This document shows positions 48,661-58,600 of a stretch of DNA of 64,000 nt, piece by piece. Position 1 is the stretch's first letter. Each line of letters starts with the position of its first letter. Both the position numbers and the translations under genes were made by a program. The DNA is taken from the NCBI RefSeq assembly GCF_023091745.1, contig NC_068928.1, positions 12,728,001-12,792,000 of the forward strand. Direction: 5' to 3'. Source of the DNA: Budorcas taxicolor. Its lineage: Eukaryota; Chordata; Mammalia; Artiodactyla; Bovidae. Under the pieces are notes generated by a model that saw only the letters and a program-made list of their open reading frames with translations, was not told the origin of the DNA and did no database searches.

Positions 48661-50172
48661 ATGTCTCAAAAGCAGATGAAGGAAGCTTTTGTCAGTAACC
48701 AGAATGGAACGAGCGTGCTGGAGATCACTGAGGGCTTGTGCCTGCCTGCACTCTGCGTCCTGTGTAGAGGGCTCCTGATCATTCTCTCACAGCACTTATG
48801 TTCTTCTTCACATAACTCGAGGACTCGATTCTTGGTTGACTTTGCGTTCCTGATAGTTCCCCTGGTCACCACGTTGACCATTTTCTCTTCATTTGTCCTC
48901 CTCGAGTATCTTGTTGCAATTATCCTTGGGGCAGGGCTGCTCTATGAAATATACTGCAGAAGAACTTGCTATGCCAGAATGCCTTTCCAGAAAATCTGTG
49001 AGAAATTTTTGAAAGTCAATCTAGAATCAGAACACATTCCAGCCATCTCCTGTTTCCGTGTTGTCAACAGTGCCTTTACTGCTGTTGCGATTTTGGCTGT
49101 GGACTTCCCACTGTTTCCCAGAAGATATGCCAAAACCGAGCTCTACGGGACAGGAGCAATGGATTATGGAGTAGGGGGCTTTATTTTTGGGTCTGCAATG
49201 GTTTCTCCAGAGGTTAGGAGAAAATATACGAAAGGCTCCAGACTTTGTTATCCTACAAAGTCACTGTACTCTCTTTGGCCATTAGTTTTCCTAGGAATGG
49301 GGCGATTAGTTGCTATAAAATCCATAGACTATCAGGAACATTTAACTGAGTATGGTGTTCACTGGAACTTTTTCTTTACCTTAATAGCTGTGAAATTGAT
49401 AACATCACTGCTTTTGATTATTTTTCCCCTAAATAAATCCTGGATTGTAGCCATCAGCATTACTGCATTATACCAGCTAGCCCTTGATTTTACCCCCTTG
49501 AAAAGTTTAATTTTGTATGGCACTGATGGTAGTGGCACAAGGGTTGGTTTCTTAAATGCCAACCGAGAAGGAATCATCTCTGTCTTGGGGTACGTGGCAG
49601 TACACATGGCTGGTGTTCAAACAGGGTTATATGTGCTTAAAGAAAGGTCACATATCAAAGACTGGATAAAAGTAGCATACTGTATTCTATTGACAGCTAT
49701 TGGCCTCTTCATTTCACTTTACATAGTTCAGGTAAATGTAGAAGTAGCATCTCGAAGAATGGCCAATTTAGCTTTTTGTATTTGGATAGTTGCTTCTTGC
49801 CTGATCCTTCTTAGTAGTTTATTACTGGGTGATATAATTTTGAGTTTTGCCAAATTTGTAATTAAAGAGGCAGCAGTACCATGTTCTTGGAAACTTATCC
49901 AGTCACCCACTGCAAATAAAAAGCATTTGGAATCCATAGTCTCTGAAGCCAAAAGAAAGGAACCCACTCTCTGTTTAATCACAGCAATGAACAGAAACCA
50001 GTTACTTTTTTTCTTGCTGTCAAATGTAACAACTGGTCTAGTCAACCTTTCCATAGATACATTACACAGCAGTACCCCGTGGGCCTTGTGCCTGCTCAAT
50101 CTCTACATGTTCACCAACTGCTTAATTATATATGTGCTACACTTGCAAGATAAGACAATAAAATTTTGGTGA
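48661..50172 (+). CDS. PIGW: PIGW, GPI inositol acyltransferase (503 aa, single coding exon)
   Basis: An uninterrupted ORF starts MSQKQMKEAFVSNQNGTSVL, 12 nt after a clean acceptor (ttttcacag, ending 48648). PIGW is a multipass ER membrane enzyme (GWT1 family) that adds a fatty acyl chain, usually palmitate from acyl-CoA, to the inositol of glucosaminyl-PI during GPI-anchor synthesis. Many hydrophobic segments are visible, with conserved family blocks such as FPRRYAKTELYGTGAMDYG (about 157-175), LTEYGVHWNFFFTL and GTDGSGTRVGFLNANREG. NGT near the N terminus is a potential N-glycosylation site. Length is 503 aa against 504 in human as I recall it. The open frame extends upstream of the ATG only into intron, so this Met is preferred. 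Confidence 0.97.
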   Translation: MSQKQMKEAFVSNQNGTSVLEITEGLCLPALCVLCRGLLIILSQHLCSSSHNSRTRFLVDFAFLIVPLVTTLTIFSSFVLLEYLVAIILGAGLLYEIYCRRTCYARMPFQKICEKFLKVNLESEHIPAISCFRVVNSAFTAVAILAVDFPLFPRRYAKTELYGTGAMDYGVGGFIFGSAMVSPEVRRKYTKGSRLCYPTKSLYSLWPLVFLGMGRLVAIKSIDYQEHLTEYGVHWNFFFTLIAVKLITSLLLIIFPLNKSWIVAISITALYQLALDFTPLKSLILYGTDGSGTRVGFLNANREGIISVLGYVAVHMAGVQTGLYVLKERSHIKDWIKVAYCILLTAIGLFISLYIVQVNVEVASRRMANLAFCIWIVASCLILLSSLLLGDIILSFAKFVIKEAAVPCSWKLIQSPTANKKHLESIVSEAKRKEPTLCLITAMNRNQLLFFLLSNVTTGLVNLSIDTLHSSTPWALCLLNLYMFTNCLIIYVLHLQDKTIKFW

Positions 50173-50220
50173 TCAATAGGGGTAGTATGTGTTTTGAGCA
50201 ATATTATGTTAATGAGGAAG

Positions 50221-50226
50221 AATAAA
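50221..50226 (+). terminator. PIGW: PIGW poly(A) signal AATAAA
   Basis: This canonical hexamer lies 49 nt after the stop. It would give a very short 3'UTR, so longer isoforms using later signals are possible. Confidence 0.55.
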
Positions 50227-50499
50227 TATAAAATGTGAAGAAAACGGGCGTCTATCGATCCAGGGTTAAAGTTTTATTCCTGCTTTAACAGTAGTGATGC
50301 TTAATATTTTAAATGTATGTCAACACTATGTAAAACAAATCAATATAGAAGAAACAAAGCCTTATGACTTGTTAGAATACCTATAAATTTTAGTTATTTT
50401 AAAGAAGCTGTTGTGTTTACAGTTGTGACACTGGAAGATTGGAGGGTAGGAAGGAGGATTTCTTACATTATATCTTTTTGGGGGGGGGACAGAAGGAGG

Positions 50500-50586
50500 A
50501 AGGATCTTAGTTTCTCCACCAGGGATTACCTTTGTCCCCTGCAGTGGAAGTGGGGAGTCTTAACCACTGGACTGCCAGGAAAGCCC
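50500..50586 (-). repeat. CHR-type SINE fragment
   Basis: GATCTTAGTTTCTCCACCAGGGATTACC..AACCACTGGACTGCCAGGAAAGCCCC, close behind PIGW. Confidence 0.7.
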
Positions 50587-50796
50587 CTTTTACTTTCTGT
50601 CTTGTATCACCTATTACCATTCTGTATTTTCTATTGTATGTATTTTATAATATTTACATTAAAATATCTCAGTTGTGGGATTGCCAACAGTACTGCTCAA
50701 TTTTAATCTTTAAAAAAGACTCGGTATAAGAAAGCAATGTTTAAAGTCAAATACTTAAAAGATCATAAAACAGCTAAATGCTCCAAAGAAGAATGT

Positions 50797-50862
50797 GTTA
50801 GTTGCTCAGGTGTCCAACTCTTTTTGACCCCAGGAGCTTGCCAGGCCCACAGATGGTTAAAT
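50797..50862 (-). repeat. Bov-A fragment
   Basis: GTTAGTTGCTCAGGTGTCCAACTC..GAGCTTGCCAGGCCCACAGATGG, diverged. Confidence 0.55.
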
Positions 50863-51442
50863 TGTTTTTTTTTTTTTTTTGAGCTAGAGTCGATGGGTGG
50901 AATGAAGAGTTAGTGTTTGTGTGTCTAGGGAGCAGAGGGTCAGATGCTAGTAAGGGAGAGGGTCAACAGCAAACATGACTATTGTTACCAATGAGTTTAA
51001 ATTTCTTAAGTTGATGAGGACTAATTTAGTGCTTAGGTAGCATTTTATCCTTGCTAACTACAGTTAGTTATATTTGGAGGTAATCTATTGAAAGAAATTT
51101 CCCCCTTAAAAAAGTCAACATATTGAATAGTTATGTTGCTATAAAAACAAAAGATTAGATTTTATTTCTGATTAATAAGGAAGACTTGAAATTTAACCAA
51201 GATTATAGTATGTAAATTAAGCGACTAGCAAAGGTGACTGGTTTTCCTGTTGTGTTCAAAGCATTTTAGGAGGGCTGAGAGGCTCTAACCATATCGTTCT
51301 CATTAAAATAGTAATTTAAAAAGTATTTGGTGACTTAATGACCATCTGTCTAATTGGTCTGCTGCTTCTTGTCCCAGGTCTTAAATATCTTTCAGTAAGT
51401 CTGCCAATTATAGACACTGAATCATAACTAAGAACAAAATGT

Positions 51443-51731
51443 ACTATATGTTTTGCTGCTAAGTCGCTTCAGTCGTGTCCAACTCTGTGTGACCCCATAG
51501 ACGGCAGCCCATCAGGCTCCCCCGTCCCTGGGATTCTCCAGGCAAGAACACTGGAGTGGGTTGCCATTTCCTTCTCCAATGCATGAAAATGAAGTGAAAG
51601 TGAAGTCGCTCAGTTGTGTCTGACTCTTAGCGACCCCATGGACTGCAGCCCACCAGGCTCCTCTGTCCATGGGATTTTCCAGGCAAGAGTGCTGGAGTAG
51701 GGTGCCATCGCCTTCTCTGACTATATGTTTT
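51443..51731 (-). repeat. Bov-A2 SINE dimer with target-site duplication
   Basis: ACTATATGTTTT at 51443-51454 and 51720-51731 flanks a two-unit Bov-A2 with an ATGCATGAAAATGAAGTG linker. Confidence 0.93.
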
Positions 51732-52499
51732 TCCCACCTCCAGTTAGGAAAGTACCTCCAATTAGGAAAGTCATGGAAGAGAAAGTTAATGAAATTACAT
51801 TCATAAAAAATAATAAACCAATCTGATTTTAGTTTACAGAAGAGAAAGAGATCATTAAATAAATATTTATTCAGTTCCAATGTGCTAGATACAGGTGCTG
51901 GGGAAACAACAGAAAATAACACCCTGCCCTCAAGGGGCTTCTATTTTAACTTGTGGACATTATTTTTCCTTTAAAAATTTTCTTATAATGGGGAAAATCT
52001 GTCCCTATTTTTGACAGATACAATAGAACCTCCCACTGTCAGGTCATGAAAAAGAAAACCCAATTCACAGATACTCAGATCTGGACAACTGTGGTAAATT
52101 AAGTAATAAGATTTTGCTGTTGATTTTAGTACCACATAAAACAATGAGGTTATTATAGTGAAAACAACAGTAGGTATTTTAATCTTCAACTATCAATTTT
52201 TGAGGACAGAGAAGAGAGGGGAAAAGAAAGAATATAATCTAGTCTAGGACTTATCTGTGACCTTCAGAAAGTGACTCATTCCCATGACTTTAATTTTACA
52301 CTATTATAAACTGGGGATGTCTACTACATATGCATTAATAGTTTTGTGTTCATTAGATGACAATGTTTTATTTTTATTGAGCACCTTGTCCAGTATGTTG
52401 TGTAAATTAAATAAGAACATACTTTGCTCCCTAGGAATTCGTCTATGAATACAGGAATATAAGGAACAAATCAGTATCCTTTATTGCTTTTAAACCCAG

Positions 52500-52651
52500 G
52501 TAGCTTGGAGACTAGTCATATCTCATCATGTCTGAGTTTTGCCCTTGGCTTCTCGCGCATCGTGGACCTGCCAAAGAAGAAAAAGAATGGTATTTTTATG
52601 GAGAATGTGATACGATATCGCATCTCCATCGCACCAACTGTTCCTTATGAG
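52500..52651 (+). other. Unassigned exon-like CpG-rich patch
   Basis: A 152-nt block is bounded by a good acceptor (ttgcttttaaacccag) and a donor (TATGAG|gtacca). It is open in the frame reading GSLETSHISSCLSFALGF and then SRIVDLPKKKKNGIFMENVI. Several CpGs survive in otherwise AT-rich DNA. I do not recognise the peptide on either strand. Confidence 0.3.
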
Positions 52652-54500
52652 GTACCAGCAAAAGGTCTTCTGTTGTTAACTGCCTGCTTTTTCTTAGCTT
52701 TTAAAAATTTTCAGCTTTGCCCTTCACAATGCCAGTATTGAAATTTAACAAGGCAACAACTGGCTCTTTTAAAAATGTAATCGTTTTATCAAAGATAAGC
52801 TCTCTGAAGGCAGATCCTTAGTCATGAAACATTTGCTGTAGCACTAAATATAATATTTGCTTCAGCTAAATATAGCTGCAGACCAATAGTGAAAAAAATG
52901 AATGCCCGCTCTAAAATGAAGAAGATACAAGGTTAAAGATACTAAAAAGTTGTTTTGTAGTGAGGTAATTTGCTAAGCATTTTCCCCTCAAATGTTGATT
53001 TTGTCTTATTTGTAGCACCCAGGGACCTCCCTGAGAAAGAGCAATTTATCAAGCAAATTAACTTTTTAGCCTTATAAGAAGTGCATTATTAAATAGTATG
53101 TGAAACATTGTCCAAAGATACTACACAGTGTGCTCAGTGGATCTAGAAGACAAATCCAAATCAGGGGAAGTAATCTCAGATTTAGACATTGCTGTAGTCT
53201 CCTCATTTTAAGTTTTATATCTGAGTTTTAATGCCTTTTTTTAAACTTAGATTTAAACCCCCAAGGTGAATACTCTTTGCTAGTCCCCAGTGTGTACTCA
53301 GTCATGAAAGTTATTAAAATTAACACCTATACATTGAACTTGTATTTTCAATGTCCTTTGCCAACCATCATCCAAGGAAAGTTTGAAAGGTATAACATAG
53401 GTACATTAATTGACAGTCGTTATAGGAGCACTTTCAGATTTTAGAAGCCACCTTATTTTTTTTTTTTTTTTCCTTAGGGATGTTTTACATAAAACACAAA
53501 ATTCTCTAAAACTGTCCGTATTTTGGCTATGGAGTCTAATTTGTCAGAACTTACATGCAATCCTATATGCCTATTGAATTTAAGCTAAAGACCACACTCT
53601 TCTGCTCTAACATGGCTAAGGACATAAATACTTACTGGATAATCACACCTTTGGGACTGAACAATGGTTCTTCCAGTTTATTATGTCACCTACCCTAACA
53701 GTGACCACACAATGTCATAAGTCAACATGGCTAAGGGGTTGCATGCACTATGGGTTTTTTTTGTTGCGAATCTCTAAGACTTCATGTGATGACCAAAATA
53801 CTTTTTAAAGTCAGTATCACAGCTCTAGCCTATTCTACCAGGAAATACAGATCACCAGGATCAGTTAGTTGTAAGAGCATCCGATGGATTGAGTCTTAAA
53901 ATCGTCAAGACTTTTCACAGGCAAAAAAATCTCGACAACTATACTGGCTTTACAAACAGGACTCTAACGCCTTCAAGGTAAGAACCGAGTACACGATGGC
54001 ACGCAGAGTGTGCATGAATTTGTCTTGTCGGTAGCTCAGATTCTCGGAAGAGGATCAGAGGGGAAGGCCTTTGGCCAGCACCAGCACTTTGCCCAAGGGA
54101 ACTGTTGTCCTGTTTGAGTCTCTAGGTTAATATTAACCGGACCCAAGAAGTTTCTCTGCCCAGGACGCGTACACAAGCCACTATCTGCACAGTGTAACAA
54201 CAAAAAACTGTCAGCACTTAATATATTTTCTGCCCCTCCCGGAGGGATCTCAATGAGTCTGGAAAGCGCCTAGCTTCTGAAGAACCAGGGGGTCAGGGAA
54301 AGCGGCGTCAAGGGCCTGGAAACCCAGCCTAGTCTCCCCTCCCCCGACTCCCACCTTTTGCTCTCACTGCTTTTGAAAAGTCTCAGCTCCCCCTCACTTC
54401 ACTTACCCAAGTCCTCACTGGGCCCCGACCCTCGGCAGAGTCCCCTCGGCTCCGCTCCCTTCTCCCCTCCGCCCTCGGCAGGGCGGTTCCCGGGCCCCAC
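52652..54500. other. Intergenic, no repeats recognised
   Basis: AT-rich non-coding DNA between PIGW and GGNBP2. A T-run occurs at about 53457-53471. GC content rises from about 54240 toward the GGNBP2 island. Confidence 0.5.
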
Positions 54501-54689
54501 ACAGCAGAGGACTGAGCGGAGGCCTACTCACCCCTCCTAACAGCCCTATTTCGGGTTTATTTGAGTAGCTAGACTCCGGGGAGGGCGCAGGTCACGCGTC
54601 AGGAGACCGCCGGGGGAGCACCCCGCCCCCTCCGCCGGGGTTTCGAAAGGGGCGATCCTGGAGCGCGCCTGGAGTCTCGCGAGAGGAGG

Positions 54690-54861
54690 CGGGGCCCCGC
54701 CCGGCTCGCTCGGCCCTGCCCCGCCCCACCCTCCCCACATCCCCCCCACCCTCCCTCCCCCACTCCCCCGTGGCGCGAGCGGCTGACTGAGCCGGGAGAG
54801 GAAACGGCATTCTGAGCCGCGCTCCCGCCCAGGCCGGCCCCGACGCGGGCCTCGTCAGCCG
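54690..54861 (+). other. GGNBP2: Candidate GGNBP2 non-coding first exon
   Basis: A donor-like TCAGCCG|gtaacg (GT at 54862-54863) lies downstream of the TCTCGCGAGA element. A good acceptor (gctgttgcag, ending 55472) lies just before the start-codon exon. Together they suggest a non-coding exon 1. The left edge is a guess. Confidence 0.45.
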
Positions 54862-55472
54862 GTAACGGGGAGCCGAGGTGGGGGGTCAGGGAGGCGACCA
54901 CGCAAGCGGTGAAGGTCAGAAGCGGGAGGCCTCCTCCGAGAAGGGTGAGGAGGGGAGGGTCTGTGCCTCCCCCGCGGACTCCGCAGAGCTGAGGCGGGGT
55001 CGACCCCTCCCAGGGGCGGGGTCGCGCTGGGCAACTGCAGCCCAGGGGACTGATGGGGCGGGGCGCGCCCTTAAAGGGGGAGAAGGGGTCAGCTGTATGG
55101 GGGGGTGGGCTGAGGGCTTCCGGGCGGCGGGCCGTGGGCTGAGGAGCGGAAGCTGGGGGTGGCGTCCTAGAGCTGGGACTACGCTGACCGGCTAGGGGAA
55201 GCCCCGGGGCCGCCAGGTCCCTTCCGCCTCTCCTTTGGACCCTGACTGGAGGCCGGCGGGCTGGGTGGGGGGGTGGGGAGAACGGCGCGAGGGGGCGGGT
55301 CCCCGCGCTGCTCGCCGCTGATTGGCTGAGCGCGTGTGGAATCGGGTGATGGGAAACGCAGCCCAGCTCTCCCGTCCCCTCCTGCTGCTCTCGCTCTCCC
55401 CCCGCCTCCACCCCGTGGCGAAAGTGCTGCGCGGCGGCGGGTGCTTACGCTCGCGGGGTTTGGCTGTTGCAG

Positions 55473-55581
55473 GCAGGAGCTGGGAGGAGGCGGCAGCGGC
55501 AGCGGCAAGAGCGGCGGCGGCAGCAGCAGCAGCAGCAGCTGGGAGGAGGTGGTGACGGTGGCAACGGCAGCGTCAGGGACG
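55473..55581 (+). other. GGNBP2: GGNBP2 5'UTR segment with (CAG)6, open in frame
   Basis: It follows an acceptor-like tttggctgttgcag. It is rich in GGC and AGC triplets. No stop codon interrupts the frame leading to the ATG, and a CTG in good context lies at 55480. Confidence 0.55.
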
Positions 55582-55674
55582 ATGGCGCGACTGGTGGCAG
55601 TGTGCAGGGACGGGGAGGAGGAATTCCCCTTCGAGAGGAGGCAGATTCCCCTCTACATAGACGACACCCTCACG
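55582..55674 (+). CDS. GGNBP2: GGNBP2 first coding exon
   Basis: The ATG has a purine at -3 (ACG ATG G). The donor is CACG|gtgagc. It encodes 31 residues. The 5'UTR just upstream is in an open frame and carries (CAG)6 at 55521-55538. Confidence 0.95.
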
Positions 55675-58600
55675 GTGAGCGGGCCGGGCCGGGCCGGGCT
55701 CGCCGCTCCCCTGGCAGCTGTTTCCCCTCCTCCCCCTCCCCCAGGCCGAGCGCTGCGCACTGGAGAAAAGAGTGTGTTGCAACTCCTAGGCGAGGCCTTC
55801 TCTCCGGCAGGCCCCACAAACTCGCCTTTGCAGTGGGTCGTTTGGTAACGTCCGCGGGCCCCTAGGCTGGCGCTCCACCCGCAGTGAGAGCCCCTCTCCC
55901 CGGCTCTTACCCTCCTTTGCCACTCTCTTCCTTCACCCTTTCCCTTTCGGAGACGGTGCTTTTGCCCAAAGCAAGCTCCTTGGAGAGGGGCTGAAGGATC
56001 TCGGGCGTCCAGGGCCTATCCCTTACAGAAACCACCTCCCCTCGGGGAGGCTTAATTACCTGGAAATGTCGCAGCTGCACTGCTACCTGTCTATTTTCTA
56101 GCTTAATACTACAGCTCTCACTCCCTAAAGCATAATTACGGAGGGCAGGGTGACATGCTTTTGTACAGGAAAGATCCCGCTAAAAGGATCTGATTTCGCT
56201 AGAGTCTCAATATGCCTAGTCCATTAAAACTGTTGGAAATGATTGTATTGCTAGGCCATGACTCTTCAAAACGGGCTTTCTTGGCATTAATGATTCTTTA
56301 ATTTACAGATAGCTTTTCCTAAGGAAGCCACAATATTGAATGTGTAAGGGCATTATAAAAGGCTGATGGCTCATCTTGAATGTCAACCCCAGTTCTGAGT
56401 AGTTACCCTTTTTAGAGTTGATGGTGGTACGGCATTACAGACCCTCTGCCCTGGGTTGCTGTAGTGTTTCCTTAAGAAGGAAATGGCAGAAATTTGAATC
56501 TGAACAGGAAATGAGTGCAGTCGCTTGTCACAATTTCTTAAGAAATGAAATGGACCTTTTCTGAGAATCTTGAAATGTGCATTTTGATGATGCTGAAGCT
56601 TTGGATTATACATTTGCATTTTGATAAGGTTTAACTAAGTGTCTTCATCATACCGCCTTTGCCTTTTTTCCTTTTCAAAGGTGGTTGGTGTGTTTTGTTC
56701 CTGAATTTCTTTTTTGCAAATACCTACTGAACTTTTTTCAAATTTTGTGTAAAATGCAAGTCATTGTAGAGATGTCACTCTATGCTTTCTGTTTGCCAGT
56801 CTCAATTAACACTTGATTGAGCTGCAGTACCTTTAAAAAGCATTAGAAGAGCTATTGAATGACTTAATTTGTTAGAACTTTTTAAATGAAAGCATATAAT
56901 TACCTAAGTGCGTTTTTAAAATTTTTTCATGGAAAAAGAATGATTGGGCTCACGTAAGGTACATAGACTTTGTGTTTCATAAGAAAGTGTACTTGTATGC
57001 TTTGGTCATGATTTCTGCACTTTTTGCAGTAAAAGTATAAAGGACTTGTATTTTAAAAAGTGTTTTTTAAAAAATTAGCACTCAGATCAAATTAAATGAA
57101 GGATTTCTCAATTTGAAAATTAATATGAGTTCATTTATTGATAATTTTCTTTCTTTTCTCTCCCTTCACCACAGATACTTTTCTAGAGCATATAGTTTGT
57201 TATCAATCTTTTGTGTTTATTGTCCTAAATAATCTTTGAAGTTAAAAAAAAAATTTGGACATAAGGTTACTATTGAGTGTATACTATCAAAACAGGGGAA
57301 ATCAACCTAAGATTTGAGTATTTACAAAAATTTAAGACACTTATGAGTCTCTCCTTATGTTCACAGAGTTACCTTTAATATGGACGTGGCACTGATATAT
57401 CCATTAAATAGTTTTTTAAAATAGACAACTTTTGGGTGTTTTTAAACTCTCTTCTAAATGAATTTCCAAAATTTTCCTTAGAAAAAGATGTAACCTGCGC
57501 TGTGATTTATTATTGTACTTACTTCTCTAGGGAAGTTGGGATTGGACTGACTTGGCAGTAGAGTTTTGCTTTTATTGTATGGTGGACTTGTGACCCAGGC
57601 AAATAAAATTTAGGCTTGCTTAATTTAAGTATCTTAAGTAGCATCTTTTTTTTTTAATGTTTCTTTACTCTGGAAGGGTTTTTATCACTAGGAAGTGAGT
57701 GGGACTCTCCATTGCTTTGTTATGGAACTTACATATGTCACTGAATGCTGGTTTGTGTAAAATCTTGTCAAGAGTCCATCATATTTAGGGAAACAAGTTT
57801 TTTTCAGAACCGTTCTACCAGACACTACTTAAAGGAAGAGTGTAGAGCAAACACCTGTTGAGGAAGAGGGAGGAAGCAAGCCTGTAACAGAGGGTTATGC
57901 TCAGCACTGGGTCATTGATAGTTTGATGACATTGTATCCCTGAAGGTAACTTTTGGTTTGATCTTTGTTCCTAGACTCCATAGGTAATCCACTGAGGAAA
58001 CGTGTGATTATTTCAAGTCTTAGAACCTTGTTAACTTCTAGGTGTTAAGTCTAGTTGTAATGTTTACAGTCAGTTACAAATATTTATTTTTGCAGAAGCC
58101 AAAACCTCTAGTCTGAGGTAAACTAGCGATTTTAAGTTGGATCTGTAAAATGAAATTAACAAGCTTGTAGATGAGGAAGTAGCCTCTTTTATGTGGTATG
58201 TTGTAGCCACATTTAAAAGACTCATGACAGTTCAGTGGGTTTGAGTACGTGAGTACAGTGCTGATATAGGTGTGTTTGAGAAAAATCCCAAGTAAGTAAA
58301 CTGGTGGAATATTTAGGAAAATGGTATGCTGTGTAGCCAAAATGCTTTTCAGTGTTATTAGAATTATAGAATAGCAGATGGACAGAATACAGATTTTATT
58401 TTAAAGACATCTTTGAAGAATTGGGGCTTCCCTAGTGGCTCAGATGGTAGAGAATCTGCCTGCAATGCAGGAGACCCAGATTCGATCCCTGGGTCGGGAA
58501 GATCCCCTGGAGAAGGATATGGCACCCCACTCCAGTATTCTTGCCTAGATAATTCTCTGGACAGAGAGGATCCTGGTGGGCTACAGTCTATGGGGTTGAG

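Larger units (their letters stand above)
54560..55880 (+). promoter_or_regulatory. GGNBP2: GGNBP2 CpG-island promoter
   Basis: This is about 1.3 kb of CpG-dense DNA. It holds the palindrome TCTCGCGAGA (54675-54684), GC boxes and an inverted CCAAT box (ATTGG, 55321-55325). It ends just inside intron 1. Confidence 0.8.

Noticed and set aside
54599..55411. 270-codon minus-strand ORF in the GGNBP2 island
   Set aside because: Composition-driven openness in GC-rich DNA; no domain, no splice support.
55483..55520. Walker-A-like GGSGSGKS in the upstream GGNBP2 frame
   Set aside because: It is a chance product of GGC/AGC triplets with no nucleotide-binding fold around it.
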